This document shows, in pieces, positions 56,677-64,000 of a DNA stretch of 64,000 nt. The position numbers were made by a program, and so were the translations under genes. The stretch is from Vreelandella arcis. Lineage in GTDB: Bacteria > Pseudomonadota > Gammaproteobacteria > Pseudomonadales > Halomonadaceae. Each line of letters begins with the position of its first letter. The stretch's first letter is position 1. The stretch lies in the NCBI RefSeq assembly GCF_900103865.1, contig NZ_FNII01000003.1:1-64000 (forward strand). Direction: 5' to 3'. The notes below the pieces were generated by a model that worked only from the letters and a program-made list of their open reading frames with translations, ran no database searches and had not been told where the DNA came from.

Positions 56677-59442
56677 TTATGAGTGCTCCAGTCCGGGCTG
56701 GTCTTGGCCTTGCTTTGCCGATGGGTAGCCGCTCACCCCACGCGCACGTAGCACACGTTTTTCCAACTCCACGACTAGGTAAATCGCTAAGCTACTGATT
56801 AGGATAACGCCCCAGTGACCGAGGGTGAGTCCTTCGCTGGCGAAGATCACCTGCATAAAGGGCAGGTACGTCCAGCCTAGTTGCAGCAGCACGATGGTGC
56901 CGATGGAGACCCAAACTGGGCGGCTGCCGAAGAGTCCCGCCCTGGTGAGGGTACTGCGTAGCAGGAAGCGACTGTTGATCAGGTAGGCGGCGCTACCCAT
57001 CACCAGCATATTGACCGCACCGGTACGGGCGAGCATCTCACTGCCCCCGTGGTGAAGTATCCAGCCGAACATGCCAAATACGCCCAGCAGTAGTAGCAGG
57101 GAGACAAAAACCACCCGCCAGAGCAGGAAGAGGTCAAGCAGCGAGGCGTCGGGATCCCGTGGCGGACGGATCATAATGTCTTTTTCGGCTCCCTCGAAGG
57201 CCAGTGCCAGGCCCAGTGTCACTGCCACGACCATGTTGACCCAAAGCGCCTGCAGTGGCGTCACCGGTAGGGTAGTGCCGGCCAGCACGGCGAGCATGAT
57301 TGCCAAGCCCTGGCCGCCGTTGGTCGGCAGCAGGAAGGTAATGGTCTTACGGATATTATCGTAAACTTTGCGACCCTCGCGGATGGCCCCGACGATGGTG
57401 GCGAAGTTGTCGTCGGCCAGCACCATCTCAGCGGCTTCCTTGGCAGCCTCGGTGCCCTGGATGCCCATTGCCACGCCGACGTCGGCGCGTTTGAGTGCCG
57501 GGCCGTCGTTGACCCCGTCGCCCGTCATGGCGCAGATGCCGCCTCGCGCTTGCATCGCCTTCACCAGGCGTAGTTTGTGCTCTGGGGCGGCGCGCGCGAA
57601 GACGTCCACTTCGAGAATGATGGCTTCAAGCTCGGCATCCGACATCGCCTCGATCTCGCGTCCGCTGATGGCGCGCTCAGTGTGGGCAAAGCCCAGTTGT
57701 TTGGCGATGGCCAGTGCCGTTACTGCATGGTCGCCGGTGATCATCACCGGGCGGATGCCCGCGGCGAGGCATTCCTTCACCGACTCGATGGCCTCCTCTC
57801 GAGGCGGATCGAGCAACCCCACTAGGCCTAGTAGCGTCAGTCCCTCTTCGGCGTGCTCGTCTTCTAGCTCGTGAATATCGTGGATCGGCTTTTCGGCTAG
57901 TGCTAGCACCCGCAGGCCGCGGGATGAGAGTTCCTGAATACGCTCTTCCCAGAGCTCTCTATCCAGTTCGCTATCCTGCCCATGAACGCGCACTCGCTGG
58001 CACATCTCCAGTAGACGATCTGGAGCGCCCTTGACCATCAGCATACGTTCGCCGTCCTCTTCATGAAGAGTGGCCATGTACTTGCGCTCGGACTCGAAGG
58101 GAATAGCATCATGTCGCGAGTGGTTGCTTCGAAGTGTGCGTGCGTCTAGCCCTGCCTTGGCAGCGGCGACCACCAGAGCCCCTTCGGTCGGGTCGCCCTG
58201 GATCTGCCAGCGGCCTTCCTCCTTGGCAAGCTCAGCGTCATTGCAAAGCACGCCGGTTTTGAGGAAGTGACGAAGGGCGTGAACCTCGTCCAGGTCAAGC
58301 GCAGTGGTCTCCGGCTCGCCGTCCTTTAGCCAATAGAAACTACCTGTAGGGGCAAAGCCGGTGCCTTCGATGTGTATCGCCCCTTCGGGTAGCCAGATTG
58401 TCTCGGCGGTCATCTCGTTGCGGGTTAGGGTGCCGGTCTTGTCGGAGAAGATCGTAGAAATGGAGCCCAGCGTTTCTACCGCAGGTAGGTGACGGATGAT
58501 GGCATTGCGGCGTGCCATGGCCTGTACGCCAAGGGCCAGCCCAATAGTGACGATGGCAGGCATGCCCTCGGGAATAGCGGCCACTGCCAGACCCACAGCG
58601 GCCATGAACATGTCGACCAGTGGCTGGCCGTGCACTAGCACGCCGAAGGCACCTGTGAGCACCGCGGCCGCGAGAATGAAGAAAGCTAGTATTTGGCCAG
58701 CGCGATCGATCTGGCGTAGCAGCGGTGTCTTGAGCTGCTCGACACCGCGCAGCATTTCGGAGATACGCCCGATCTCGGTGCGCGCCGCGGTCTCTACCAC
58801 TAACCCGCGCGCATTGCCCTGAACCACAATAGTACTGGCATACGCCATGCTGGAGCGGTCGCCCAGGTCGGCATCTTCAGCGACCGCTCCGGTTTGCTTA
58901 TCGACCGGGGTTGACTCTCCGGTCAGTGAGGCCTCATCGCTGCGAAAACGTCGCGCCTCTAGTAGGCGTAGGTCTGCTGGCACCCGGTCGCCGCTTTCCA
59001 CCAGCACGATGTCGCCCGGTACCAGTTCCTCGGCGGGAATTGTCTGGCGCTTGCGGTCGCGAAGCACCTCGGCCTGGGGCGACAGCATCTGGCGGATGCT
59101 TTCCAGTGCTTTCTCAGCTTTGCCCTCCTGGATGAAACCGATCAGGGCGATAATCAGTACTACACCGAAGATCACCACGGCGTCGAGGGTATGACCTAAC
59201 CCCAGGCTGGCGATGGACGCCATGATCAGCACTAACATCAGGATGTTATTGAACTGCACCAGGAGGCGTTGCCACCACGGGCGTGCCTGAGCCTGCTTGA
59301 GCTGGTTGAGGCCGTGAGTGGCCAGGCGGTGCTCGGCTTCACGGGCATCGAGCCCCTCTGTGGTGCTGTCGAGACTTGTCAGTGCCTCATCCACCGCCAG
59401 GGCATGCCAAGCGATGTTCTTGATGCGGTTGGGGGTGGTCAT
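56677..59442 (-). CDS. P-type cation-transporting ATPase (P2-like)
   Basis: This 921-residue membrane pump has all P-type ATPase parts: a cation-ATPase N-terminal domain, the actuator motif TGEST, the phosphorylation motif DKTGTLT with Asp334, the hinge TGDGVNDGPALKRAD near residue 637, and about ten membrane helices. Membrane helix 4 has PEGMPA, close to the PEGLPA of calcium pumps. Helix 6 has NMVVAVTLGLALAFE, which differs from classic SERCA residues. The ion could be Ca2+, Na+ or another cation and is left open. GGAG precedes the ATG. Similar pumps often sit beside PHA and Crp/Fnr stress genes in proteobacteria. Confidence 0.88.
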   Translation of the reverse strand: MTTPNRIKNIAWHALAVDEALTSLDSTTEGLDAREAEHRLATHGLNQLKQAQARPWWQRLLVQFNNILMLVLIMASIASLGLGHTLDAVVIFGVVLIIALIGFIQEGKAEKALESIRQMLSPQAEVLRDRKRQTIPAEELVPGDIVLVESGDRVPADLRLLEARRFRSDEASLTGESTPVDKQTGAVAEDADLGDRSSMAYASTIVVQGNARGLVVETAARTEIGRISEMLRGVEQLKTPLLRQIDRAGQILAFFILAAAVLTGAFGVLVHGQPLVDMFMAAVGLAVAAIPEGMPAIVTIGLALGVQAMARRNAIIRHLPAVETLGSISTIFSDKTGTLTRNEMTAETIWLPEGAIHIEGTGFAPTGSFYWLKDGEPETTALDLDEVHALRHFLKTGVLCNDAELAKEEGRWQIQGDPTEGALVVAAAKAGLDARTLRSNHSRHDAIPFESERKYMATLHEEDGERMLMVKGAPDRLLEMCQRVRVHGQDSELDRELWEERIQELSSRGLRVLALAEKPIHDIHELEDEHAEEGLTLLGLVGLLDPPREEAIESVKECLAAGIRPVMITGDHAVTALAIAKQLGFAHTERAISGREIEAMSDAELEAIILEVDVFARAAPEHKLRLVKAMQARGGICAMTGDGVNDGPALKRADVGVAMGIQGTEAAKEAAEMVLADDNFATIVGAIREGRKVYDNIRKTITFLLPTNGGQGLAIMLAVLAGTTLPVTPLQALWVNMVVAVTLGLALAFEGAEKDIMIRPPRDPDASLLDLFLLWRVVFVSLLLLLGVFGMFGWILHHGGSEMLARTGAVNMLVMGSAAYLINSRFLLRSTLTRAGLFGSRPVWVSIGTIVLLQLGWTYLPFMQVIFASEGLTLGHWGVILISSLAIYLVVELEKRVLRARGVSGYPSAKQGQDQPGLEHS

Positions 59443-59744
59443 TTTTTCTCCGGCGTAACCTGGGCGTGGGATGGCCAGATTTTAAACAGCAGCATCAAGC
59501 AAGGCATTGATGCAGAGCATAATGTCGCAATAACTTATTGAGCTTATAATGGCTTTTAGGCTGGGGTATCGTTCCACGGCGGCTTTAAGATGCTGTCATT
59601 AAACGAATCCAGATTTTCCATGTTGAGATCTTCATGAACTGAGGTTAGCTGGAAATCTAATTTAATTCATGGTGTTCGTTTTGGCACAAAGGTCGATCCA
59701 AGCAAGGTAAACTATCGCTCATTGACGGCAATTGGCCCCTAGTA
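59443..59744. other. Divergent spacer between the P-type ATPase and cmoM
   Basis: No gene is seen. It contains a 7-bp inverted repeat at 59492-59513 (GCATCAA and TTGATGC, 8-base spacer) that could be an operator or leader hairpin of the ATPase gene. There is no clear ribosome binding site in front of the cmoM start at 59745. Confidence 0.4.
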
Positions 59745-60554
59745 ATGCAACGAATTGAAGAACTAACTGAGGTGGGTGATCGTTATTTTGATGGCCTGGC
59801 CGATAAATTCTCGCGCTCGCTATATCAAGCGCCGCGGGGCGAATTGCGTTTGGCGATGCTCGACTATCTGCTCCCGCAAATGCTGGATTTATCACAGCAG
59901 CCAGTATTGGACGTTGGCGGCGGGTTGGGCCAGCAAGCCGCGTGGTTTGCTCAGCGCGGGCATGACGTCACTTTGACAGAGCCGTCAGCCGATATGCTCA
60001 ATTACGCCCAAGCATGGCACGCGGAGTCTACCGAGTTGCCGCCAGAATCCATTACCTATGTTCAGGCCCCGCTTCAGCGACTTAACTGTGAGCTTACCGG
60101 CCCTTGGTCGCTGATTACCTGCCACGCAGTGCTGGAATGGCTGGGCGACCCGCGGGCGGCAATGGCGTCATTAGCCGCGCTGCTCGCCCCCGGTGGGCAA
60201 TTGAGCTTGATGGTGTTTAATCGTGATGCGTTGCGTTTTTCCAATGCCATGAAGGGTAACTTGGAAAAAGTCCTGAGCGACCGGTTAGAAGGGCAGGGCA
60301 GGCGGCAGCGATTAACACCTATTTCGCCGGTAACCCACCGTCAAGTGGTGCAGTGGAGCGCGGACAATCACCTAACAATTGAGGCGGTGGCGGGCATTCG
60401 TGTCTTTCAGGATTACCTGTTCCATCCGCCGGCCAACGAGGCTGAGCGTGAAACACTGCTGACGCTCGAGAAACAGTACTGTCGCCAAGATCCGCACTGG
60501 CGACTGGGCCGATATCTGCTGTATACCCTCACCAAACCGGAGACCTCTGAATGA
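59745..60554 (+). CDS. cmoM: tRNA uridine-5-oxyacetic acid methyltransferase
   Basis: This 269-residue SAM-dependent methyltransferase corresponds to CmoM (SmtA), which methylates 5-carboxymethoxyuridine at the wobble position of certain tRNAs. Landmarks are FDGLADKFSRSLY near residue 14, the SAM motif LDVGGGLGQQAAWFAQRGH near 55, CHAVLEWLGDPRAA near 126, and the C-terminal RVFQDYL and KQYCRQDPHWRLGRY, all shared with E. coli CmoM. The ATG at 59745 lacks a good ribosome binding site. A GTG at 59772, close to where E. coli CmoM begins, is a reasonable alternative. The stop overlaps the start of the next methyltransferase gene. Confidence 0.85.
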   Translation: MQRIEELTEVGDRYFDGLADKFSRSLYQAPRGELRLAMLDYLLPQMLDLSQQPVLDVGGGLGQQAAWFAQRGHDVTLTEPSADMLNYAQAWHAESTELPPESITYVQAPLQRLNCELTGPWSLITCHAVLEWLGDPRAAMASLAALLAPGGQLSLMVFNRDALRFSNAMKGNLEKVLSDRLEGQGRRQRLTPISPVTHRQVVQWSADNHLTIEAVAGIRVFQDYLFHPPANEAERETLLTLEKQYCRQDPHWRLGRYLLYTLTKPETSE

Positions 60555-61555
60555 GTGCCCAAACCCCAGCGTGCCAGCTGTTAGAGCGCCAAAAAGATAA
60601 CGTTACAGGGTTGTGGGTGGTTGGCCCGCCAATCGATAGCTGGCTGATTGATCAATCGGCGGGAGTGGTAAGTGGTGATTGTGACGCACTGCGTGAATGG
60701 CAGGCGAAAGGCAAGCAATCCCGAACGCCTTTTGAACTGGCTGATGGCGACTTACAGGGGAAAAAGATTGTACTGTTTTGGCCGAAAGCTCATCAGTTGG
60801 GTATTTGGTGGCTGAAGTGGTTATGTGAGCAGTTGCCCAGCGGGACGCCGTTAGAGGTTGTGGGTGAGCACCAAGGGGGCATCAAAAGAGTTCCCAAAAT
60901 GCTGGAAGAGTTGGGCATGCCTTGCGATAAACGCGATAACGCCCGGCGCTGTTCGCTCTTTGCCACACAGACGGTAGCGCTAGATTCGGCAAGCGATAGT
61001 GCTTGGCAGACATTCGAGGCATTAGGCTTAACGCTGGCCAGTCATCCCGGCGTTTTTGGTCACGGTAAAGTCGATGAAGGCACGTTGTTACTGTTGGAAA
61101 GCATTGACGACAGCCTACCCAAAAAGCCGCTTAAGGTGCTGGATATGGGCTGTGGCGACGGCATTATCAGCGCCTGGTTAGCCCAGCGTGGTCACCATGT
61201 TACCGCGGTGGACGTCAGCGCTTTTGCCGTCGAAGCTTGCAAACGCACATTAGCCGCCAATGGGCTAGCGGGCCGTGTTGTCAGCAGTGATGTGTTCAGT
61301 GCCCTTGAAAGCGAGCAGTTTGACTGGATTATCAGCAATCCACCCTTCCATAAAGAGCGCGATATCAGCTACGGCCCCAGCCAGCGCTTGATCAACGAGG
61401 CACCTGAGCATCTAAGCGCAGCGGGGCGTCTGGTGATCGTAGCCAATGGCTTTTTGCCCTATCCCGACCACTTACAACGCGCTTTTCAGGACGTTCAAAC
61501 CCTGGCGGATAACCGCCGCTTTAAGGTTTACGGCGCGAATAAACCAGCGCGTTGA
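60551..61555 (+). CDS. rsmC: 16S rRNA guanine-1207 N2-methyltransferase, RsmC-like
   Basis: This 334-residue protein has the two-domain RsmC layout: a degenerate N-terminal methyltransferase-like domain and an active C-terminal one. The active domain holds LDMGCGDGIISAWLAQRGH near residue 198 for SAM and NPPFHKE near residue 259, the catalytic N-P-P-F of base N-methyltransferases. The ending RRFKVYGANK is typical of the family. Its ATG overlaps the stop of cmoM by four bases (ATGA), so the two RNA methyltransferases are translationally coupled. Confidence 0.85.
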   Translation: MSAQTPACQLLERQKDNVTGLWVVGPPIDSWLIDQSAGVVSGDCDALREWQAKGKQSRTPFELADGDLQGKKIVLFWPKAHQLGIWWLKWLCEQLPSGTPLEVVGEHQGGIKRVPKMLEELGMPCDKRDNARRCSLFATQTVALDSASDSAWQTFEALGLTLASHPGVFGHGKVDEGTLLLLESIDDSLPKKPLKVLDMGCGDGIISAWLAQRGHHVTAVDVSAFAVEACKRTLAANGLAGRVVSSDVFSALESEQFDWIISNPPFHKERDISYGPSQRLINEAPEHLSAAGRLVIVANGFLPYPDHLQRAFQDVQTLADNRRFKVYGANKPAR

Positions 61556-61625
61556 TGGTGAGTTGTCTTTTATAAGGATATAAGTTCTTAGCTAGCTAAT
61601 CATATTTTTGTTACGACTAAAGACT

Positions 61626-61646
61626 AGAAGATACGATCTTTTTTTT
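61626..61646 (+). terminator. Short intrinsic terminator after rsmC
   Basis: AGAAGAT and ATCTTTT pair (one G-U pair) around the 3-base loop ACG, followed directly by a T-run up to 61646. It lies about 70 bases after the rsmC stop. Confidence 0.5.
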
Positions 61647-61725
61647 ATTCTAACCTAACTACCATACTAGTCATATCAGCATTGTTGGCCATGTGTCACA
61701 GGCTCCTCTCTTAGGATCAGCAGTT

Positions 61726-62481
61726 ATGCACACGACACTAGAAACGCTATGGCAGGAAACCCACGATGGAGACTCGGTTCGCCAGCGGCTATTTCAGGTG
61801 CTGAGGCAGTCGATTATTCAGATGGTGCTGGCACCGGGTCAGGCGTTATCGGAAAAGGAGATTGCTGAGACGTTTTCGGTTAGCCGCCAGCCGGTGCGGG
61901 AGGCTTTCATAAGACTTTCTGAGGCTGGGCTGGTGGAGGTGAAGCCCCAGCGTGGTACTTATGTGGTGAAAATATCTCAGCGGGCGGTACTGGAAGCGCG
62001 CTTTGTGCGCGAAGCGGTCGAGGTAGCGGTCGTAAAGCTGGCGGCTGAAAAGGGGGTTGAACCAGCAATACTGACAGAGCTACATGATTTGTTAGCACGC
62101 CAGCGTCGCTGTATAGAGCCTAATGATAATGATCGGTTTTACCGCCTTGACGAAGCCTTTCATCGAACACTTTCGCTTGGAGTAAAACAGCAGGCTGCCT
62201 GGAAAGTCATTGAAGAAGTTCGGGCGCAGCTCGACCGAGTTCGCTATCTCAGTGTGCCTGAGAGCACCCCACTATCACGGCTGATTGATCAACATACCAG
62301 CATCGTCGATGCCATTGAGGCGCGTAACGTCCAGCAAGCTGAAGAGGCAATGTGTATCCACTTGCGTGAGATTCTGGTTTCTATGCCCGACCTGGTTCGT
62401 CGTTTCCCCGCAATGTTTGAAGAAAATCAACGCTTCGAATCACAAGAAAACCAACCACTGATGGAGGGAGCGATACAATGA
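61726..62481 (+). CDS. GntR-family (FadR subgroup) regulator
   Basis: This 251-residue regulator has a winged helix N-terminal domain (about residues 15-80, with [21 protein letters not shown]) and an all-helical FCD ligand-binding domain. The latter carries D and H metal-site residues in [13 protein letters not shown] and [19 protein letters not shown] at 61713-61716 supports the ATG at 61726. The GTG at 61693 would add 11 residues. It directly precedes a ManD/RspA-type dehydratase gene with a 4-base overlap, so it is most likely the local repressor responding to a sugar acid such as mannonate. Confidence 0.85.
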   Translation: MHTTLETLWQETHDGDSVRQRLFQVLRQSIIQMVLAPGQALSEKEIAETFSVSRQPVREAFIRLSEAGLVEVKPQRGTYVVKISQRAVLEARFVREAVEVAVVKLAAEKGVEPAILTELHDLLARQRRCIEPNDNDRFYRLDEAFHRTLSLGVKQQAAWKVIEEVRAQLDRVRYLSVPESTPLSRLIDQHTSIVDAIEARNVQQAEEAMCIHLREILVSMPDLVRRFPAMFEENQRFESQENQPLMEGAIQ

Positions 62482-63689
62482 AGATCGAGCGGGCTTACAC
62501 CATTGTGACCTCGCCGGGGCGCAATTTCGTGACGCTGAAGATTGTGACCGACCAGGGTGAGTACGGCATTGGCGATGCAACGCTCAATGGTCGTGAAATG
62601 GCTGTGGTGGCGTATCTGGAGGAGCACGTAATTCCGACACTAATCGGGCGCGACCCTCAGCGTATCGAAGATATCTGGCACTACCTTTACCGCGGCGCTT
62701 ACTGGCGGCGTGGCCCCGTCACCATGAGCGCGATTGCTGCCGTAGACATGGCGCTTTGGGATATTAAAGCAAAGCTTGCGGGCATGCCGTTGTACCAATT
62801 GTTAGGTGGTAAGAGTCGTGATCGGGTGATGGTGTATGGTCATGCAACGGGACGCGATATTGAAGCCTGCCTGGAAGAAGTCGCCCGCCATGTCGATGAA
62901 GGTTATAAAGCAGTACGTGTGCAAGCAGGGGTGCCAGGTATTGCCAGTATCTACGGTGTCGCCAAAAAAGATGGCGAGCCCTACGAGCCAGCCGATTCTG
63001 ATTTGCCTGATGAGCATGTTTGGAGCACCAGCAAATACTTAAACCACGTACCTAAACTGTTTGCCGCGGTAAGGGAACGATTTGGCGATGATTTGCATGT
63101 TCTACACGATGTTCACCACCGTCTGACGCCTATTGAAGCTGCCCGTTTGGGCAAAGAGGTTGAGCCCTACCATCTATTCTGGCTTGAGGACTGCGTACCG
63201 GCTGAAAACCAGGAAGCGTTTGGCCTTATTCGCCAACACACCACCACACCTTTGGCCGTGGGCGAAGTCTTTAACAGCCTGTTTGATGCCAAAGCGCTGA
63301 TTGAAAACCAATGGATCGACTATATTCGCGCCACCCTGACGCATGCCGGGGGGATTACCCACGTGCGCCGAATCGCCGATTTAGCCGGGCTTTATCACGT
63401 GCGTACCGGCTTCCATGGGCCAACGGATCTATCACCGGTTTGCCTGGGTGCGGCGATTCATTTTGATACCTGGGTACCCAATTTTGGTATTCAGGAATAC
63501 ATGCCGCATTCCAGCGCAACTGACGAAGTCTTCCCCCACGATTATCGCTTTGAAGATGGTCACTTCATCGTCGGCGAAAAGCCAGGGCACGGCGTTGATA
63601 TCGACGAAAAGCTAGCCAAACAATATCCCTATAAGCGTGCCAGCCTGCCGGTGAATCGGTTGGAAGACGGCACTCTATGGCATTGGTAA
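62478..63689 (+). CDS. manD: D-mannonate dehydratase-like enolase-superfamily enzyme (ManD/RspA)
   Basis: This 403-residue enzyme of the enolase superfamily matches ManD/RspA. The start [20 protein letters not shown] and the segment [16 protein letters not shown] near residue 73 are hallmarks. Metal ligands are expected in HDVHHRLTP (Asp near 212), the glutamate of WLEDCVPAE near 236 and GEVFNSL near 262. The HGPTDLSP near 314 carries the catalytic His. ManD members range from efficient mannonate dehydratases to nearly inactive ones, so the substrate (D-mannonate or D-gluconate) is inferred. AGGGAG lies before the ATG, which overlaps the regulator's stop. Confidence 0.85.
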   Translation: MKIERAYTIVTSPGRNFVTLKIVTDQGEYGIGDATLNGREMAVVAYLEEHVIPTLIGRDPQRIEDIWHYLYRGAYWRRGPVTMSAIAAVDMALWDIKAKLAGMPLYQLLGGKSRDRVMVYGHATGRDIEACLEEVARHVDEGYKAVRVQAGVPGIASIYGVAKKDGEPYEPADSDLPDEHVWSTSKYLNHVPKLFAAVRERFGDDLHVLHDVHHRLTPIEAARLGKEVEPYHLFWLEDCVPAENQEAFGLIRQHTTTPLAVGEVFNSLFDAKALIENQWIDYIRATLTHAGGITHVRRIADLAGLYHVRTGFHGPTDLSPVCLGAAIHFDTWVPNFGIQEYMPHSSATDEVFPHDYRFEDGHFIVGEKPGHGVDIDEKLAKQYPYKRASLPVNRLEDGTLWHW

Positions 63690-63703
63690 GGAGATTTACG
63701 TCA

Positions 63704-64000
63704 ATGAAAGCATTCCAGGTTAAAGCGCCTCACGACTACCAGGTAGCCGATATTGATGTGCCAACCGCTGCTGCTGAAGAAGTGCTTGTCCGCGTAGCCT
63801 TTGCCGGCATCTGTGGCTCAGACATGCATATTATCCATGGCGATAACGCCTTTGTACGTTTTCCTCGCATCACCGGCCATGAGTTTGCCGGGGTAGTGGA
63901 GGCGGTAGGTGATGGCGTGCAAAACGTCGCCGTTGGGGATCGCGTGTGCATCGACCCCGTTATCAGCTGTGGTGAGTGCTACCCCTGTCGGATTGGCCGC
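63704..64000 (+). CDS. Zinc alcohol dehydrogenase, RspB/L-idonate dehydrogenase-like (partial)
   Basis: Only the first 99 codons are inside the window. The protein is a medium-chain zinc dehydrogenase. It shows AGICGSDMHI with the catalytic-zinc cysteine, GHEFAGVVEAVGDGV with the zinc His, and the beginning of the structural zinc cysteines in ISCGECYPC. AAGGAG at 63688-63693 is the ribosome binding site. It follows the ManD gene by 14 bases, the same order as rspA-rspB in E. coli, and probably oxidises a related sugar acid or polyol. Confidence 0.85.
   Translation, partial: MKAFQVKAPHDYQVADIDVPTAAAEEVLVRVAFAGICGSDMHIIHGDNAFVRFPRITGHEFAGVVEAVGDGVQNVAVGDRVCIDPVISCGECYPCRIGR

Overview
The window looks like chromosomal DNA of a moderately halophilic gammaproteobacterium, most likely Halomonas or a close relative. 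This is an inference from gene content: carnitine and betaine catabolism, polyhydroxyalkanoate synthesis, CmoM/RsmC-type tRNA and rRNA methyltransferases, a cbpA-cbpM pair, acidic proteins and moderately high GC coding sequence with AT-rich spacers. No rRNA gene, tRNA gene, CRISPR array or intact insertion sequence was recognised.

Positions 974-6152 hold a carnitine utilisation locus. It has a GlxA/CdhR-like regulator, a betaine/carnitine substrate-binding protein, and a convergent, tightly overlapping operon: dehydrocarnitine cleavage enzyme, L-carnitine dehydrogenase, thioesterase and alpha/beta hydrolase. From 6329 to 8698 a divergent pair (metY and a persulfide-dioxygenase-type metallo-hydrolase) suggests sulfide assimilation and detoxification. 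An AraC-type regulator follows at 9021.

The centre (10401-47343, about 37 kb) is one co-directional cluster and the main discovery. It encodes a TolC-like outer-membrane channel, an unrecognised 315-residue protein, a SapC-family protein, a giant 8,954-residue surface protein, a GAF-transmembrane-HlyD protein, a PqqD-like/M50 peptidase/HlyD fusion, a shortened SecA-like ATPase and a small secreted HlyD-type adaptor. The giant protein has an N-terminal LEPR-XLL motif, long filamentous repeats and RTX blocks. The cluster resembles a type I secretion system, but I found no ABC transporter in it. The only recognisable motor is the SecA paralogue. I propose a dedicated export machine for the giant protein in which the PqqD-like domain and/or the M50 site handle the LEPR-XLL leader.

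From 47390 to 59442 there is a mostly stress and low-oxygen group: SBF transporter, cbpA-cbpM, VIT-type transporter, DksA/TraR-like zinc finger protein, PHA synthase with a phasin-like partner, an unknown 167-residue protein, a Crp/Fnr regulator split by a frameshift, a second persulfide-dioxygenase-type enzyme and a P-type cation ATPase. Two perfect FNR-type palindromes (53462-53475 and 55590-55603) lie upstream of the phasin/PHA synthase genes and of the second metallo-hydrolase, which supports joint Crp/Fnr control.

The right end holds cmoM-rsmC (59745-61555), then a sugar-acid operon: a GntR regulator, a ManD/RspA-type dehydratase and the 5' part of a zinc alcohol dehydrogenase cut by the window edge.
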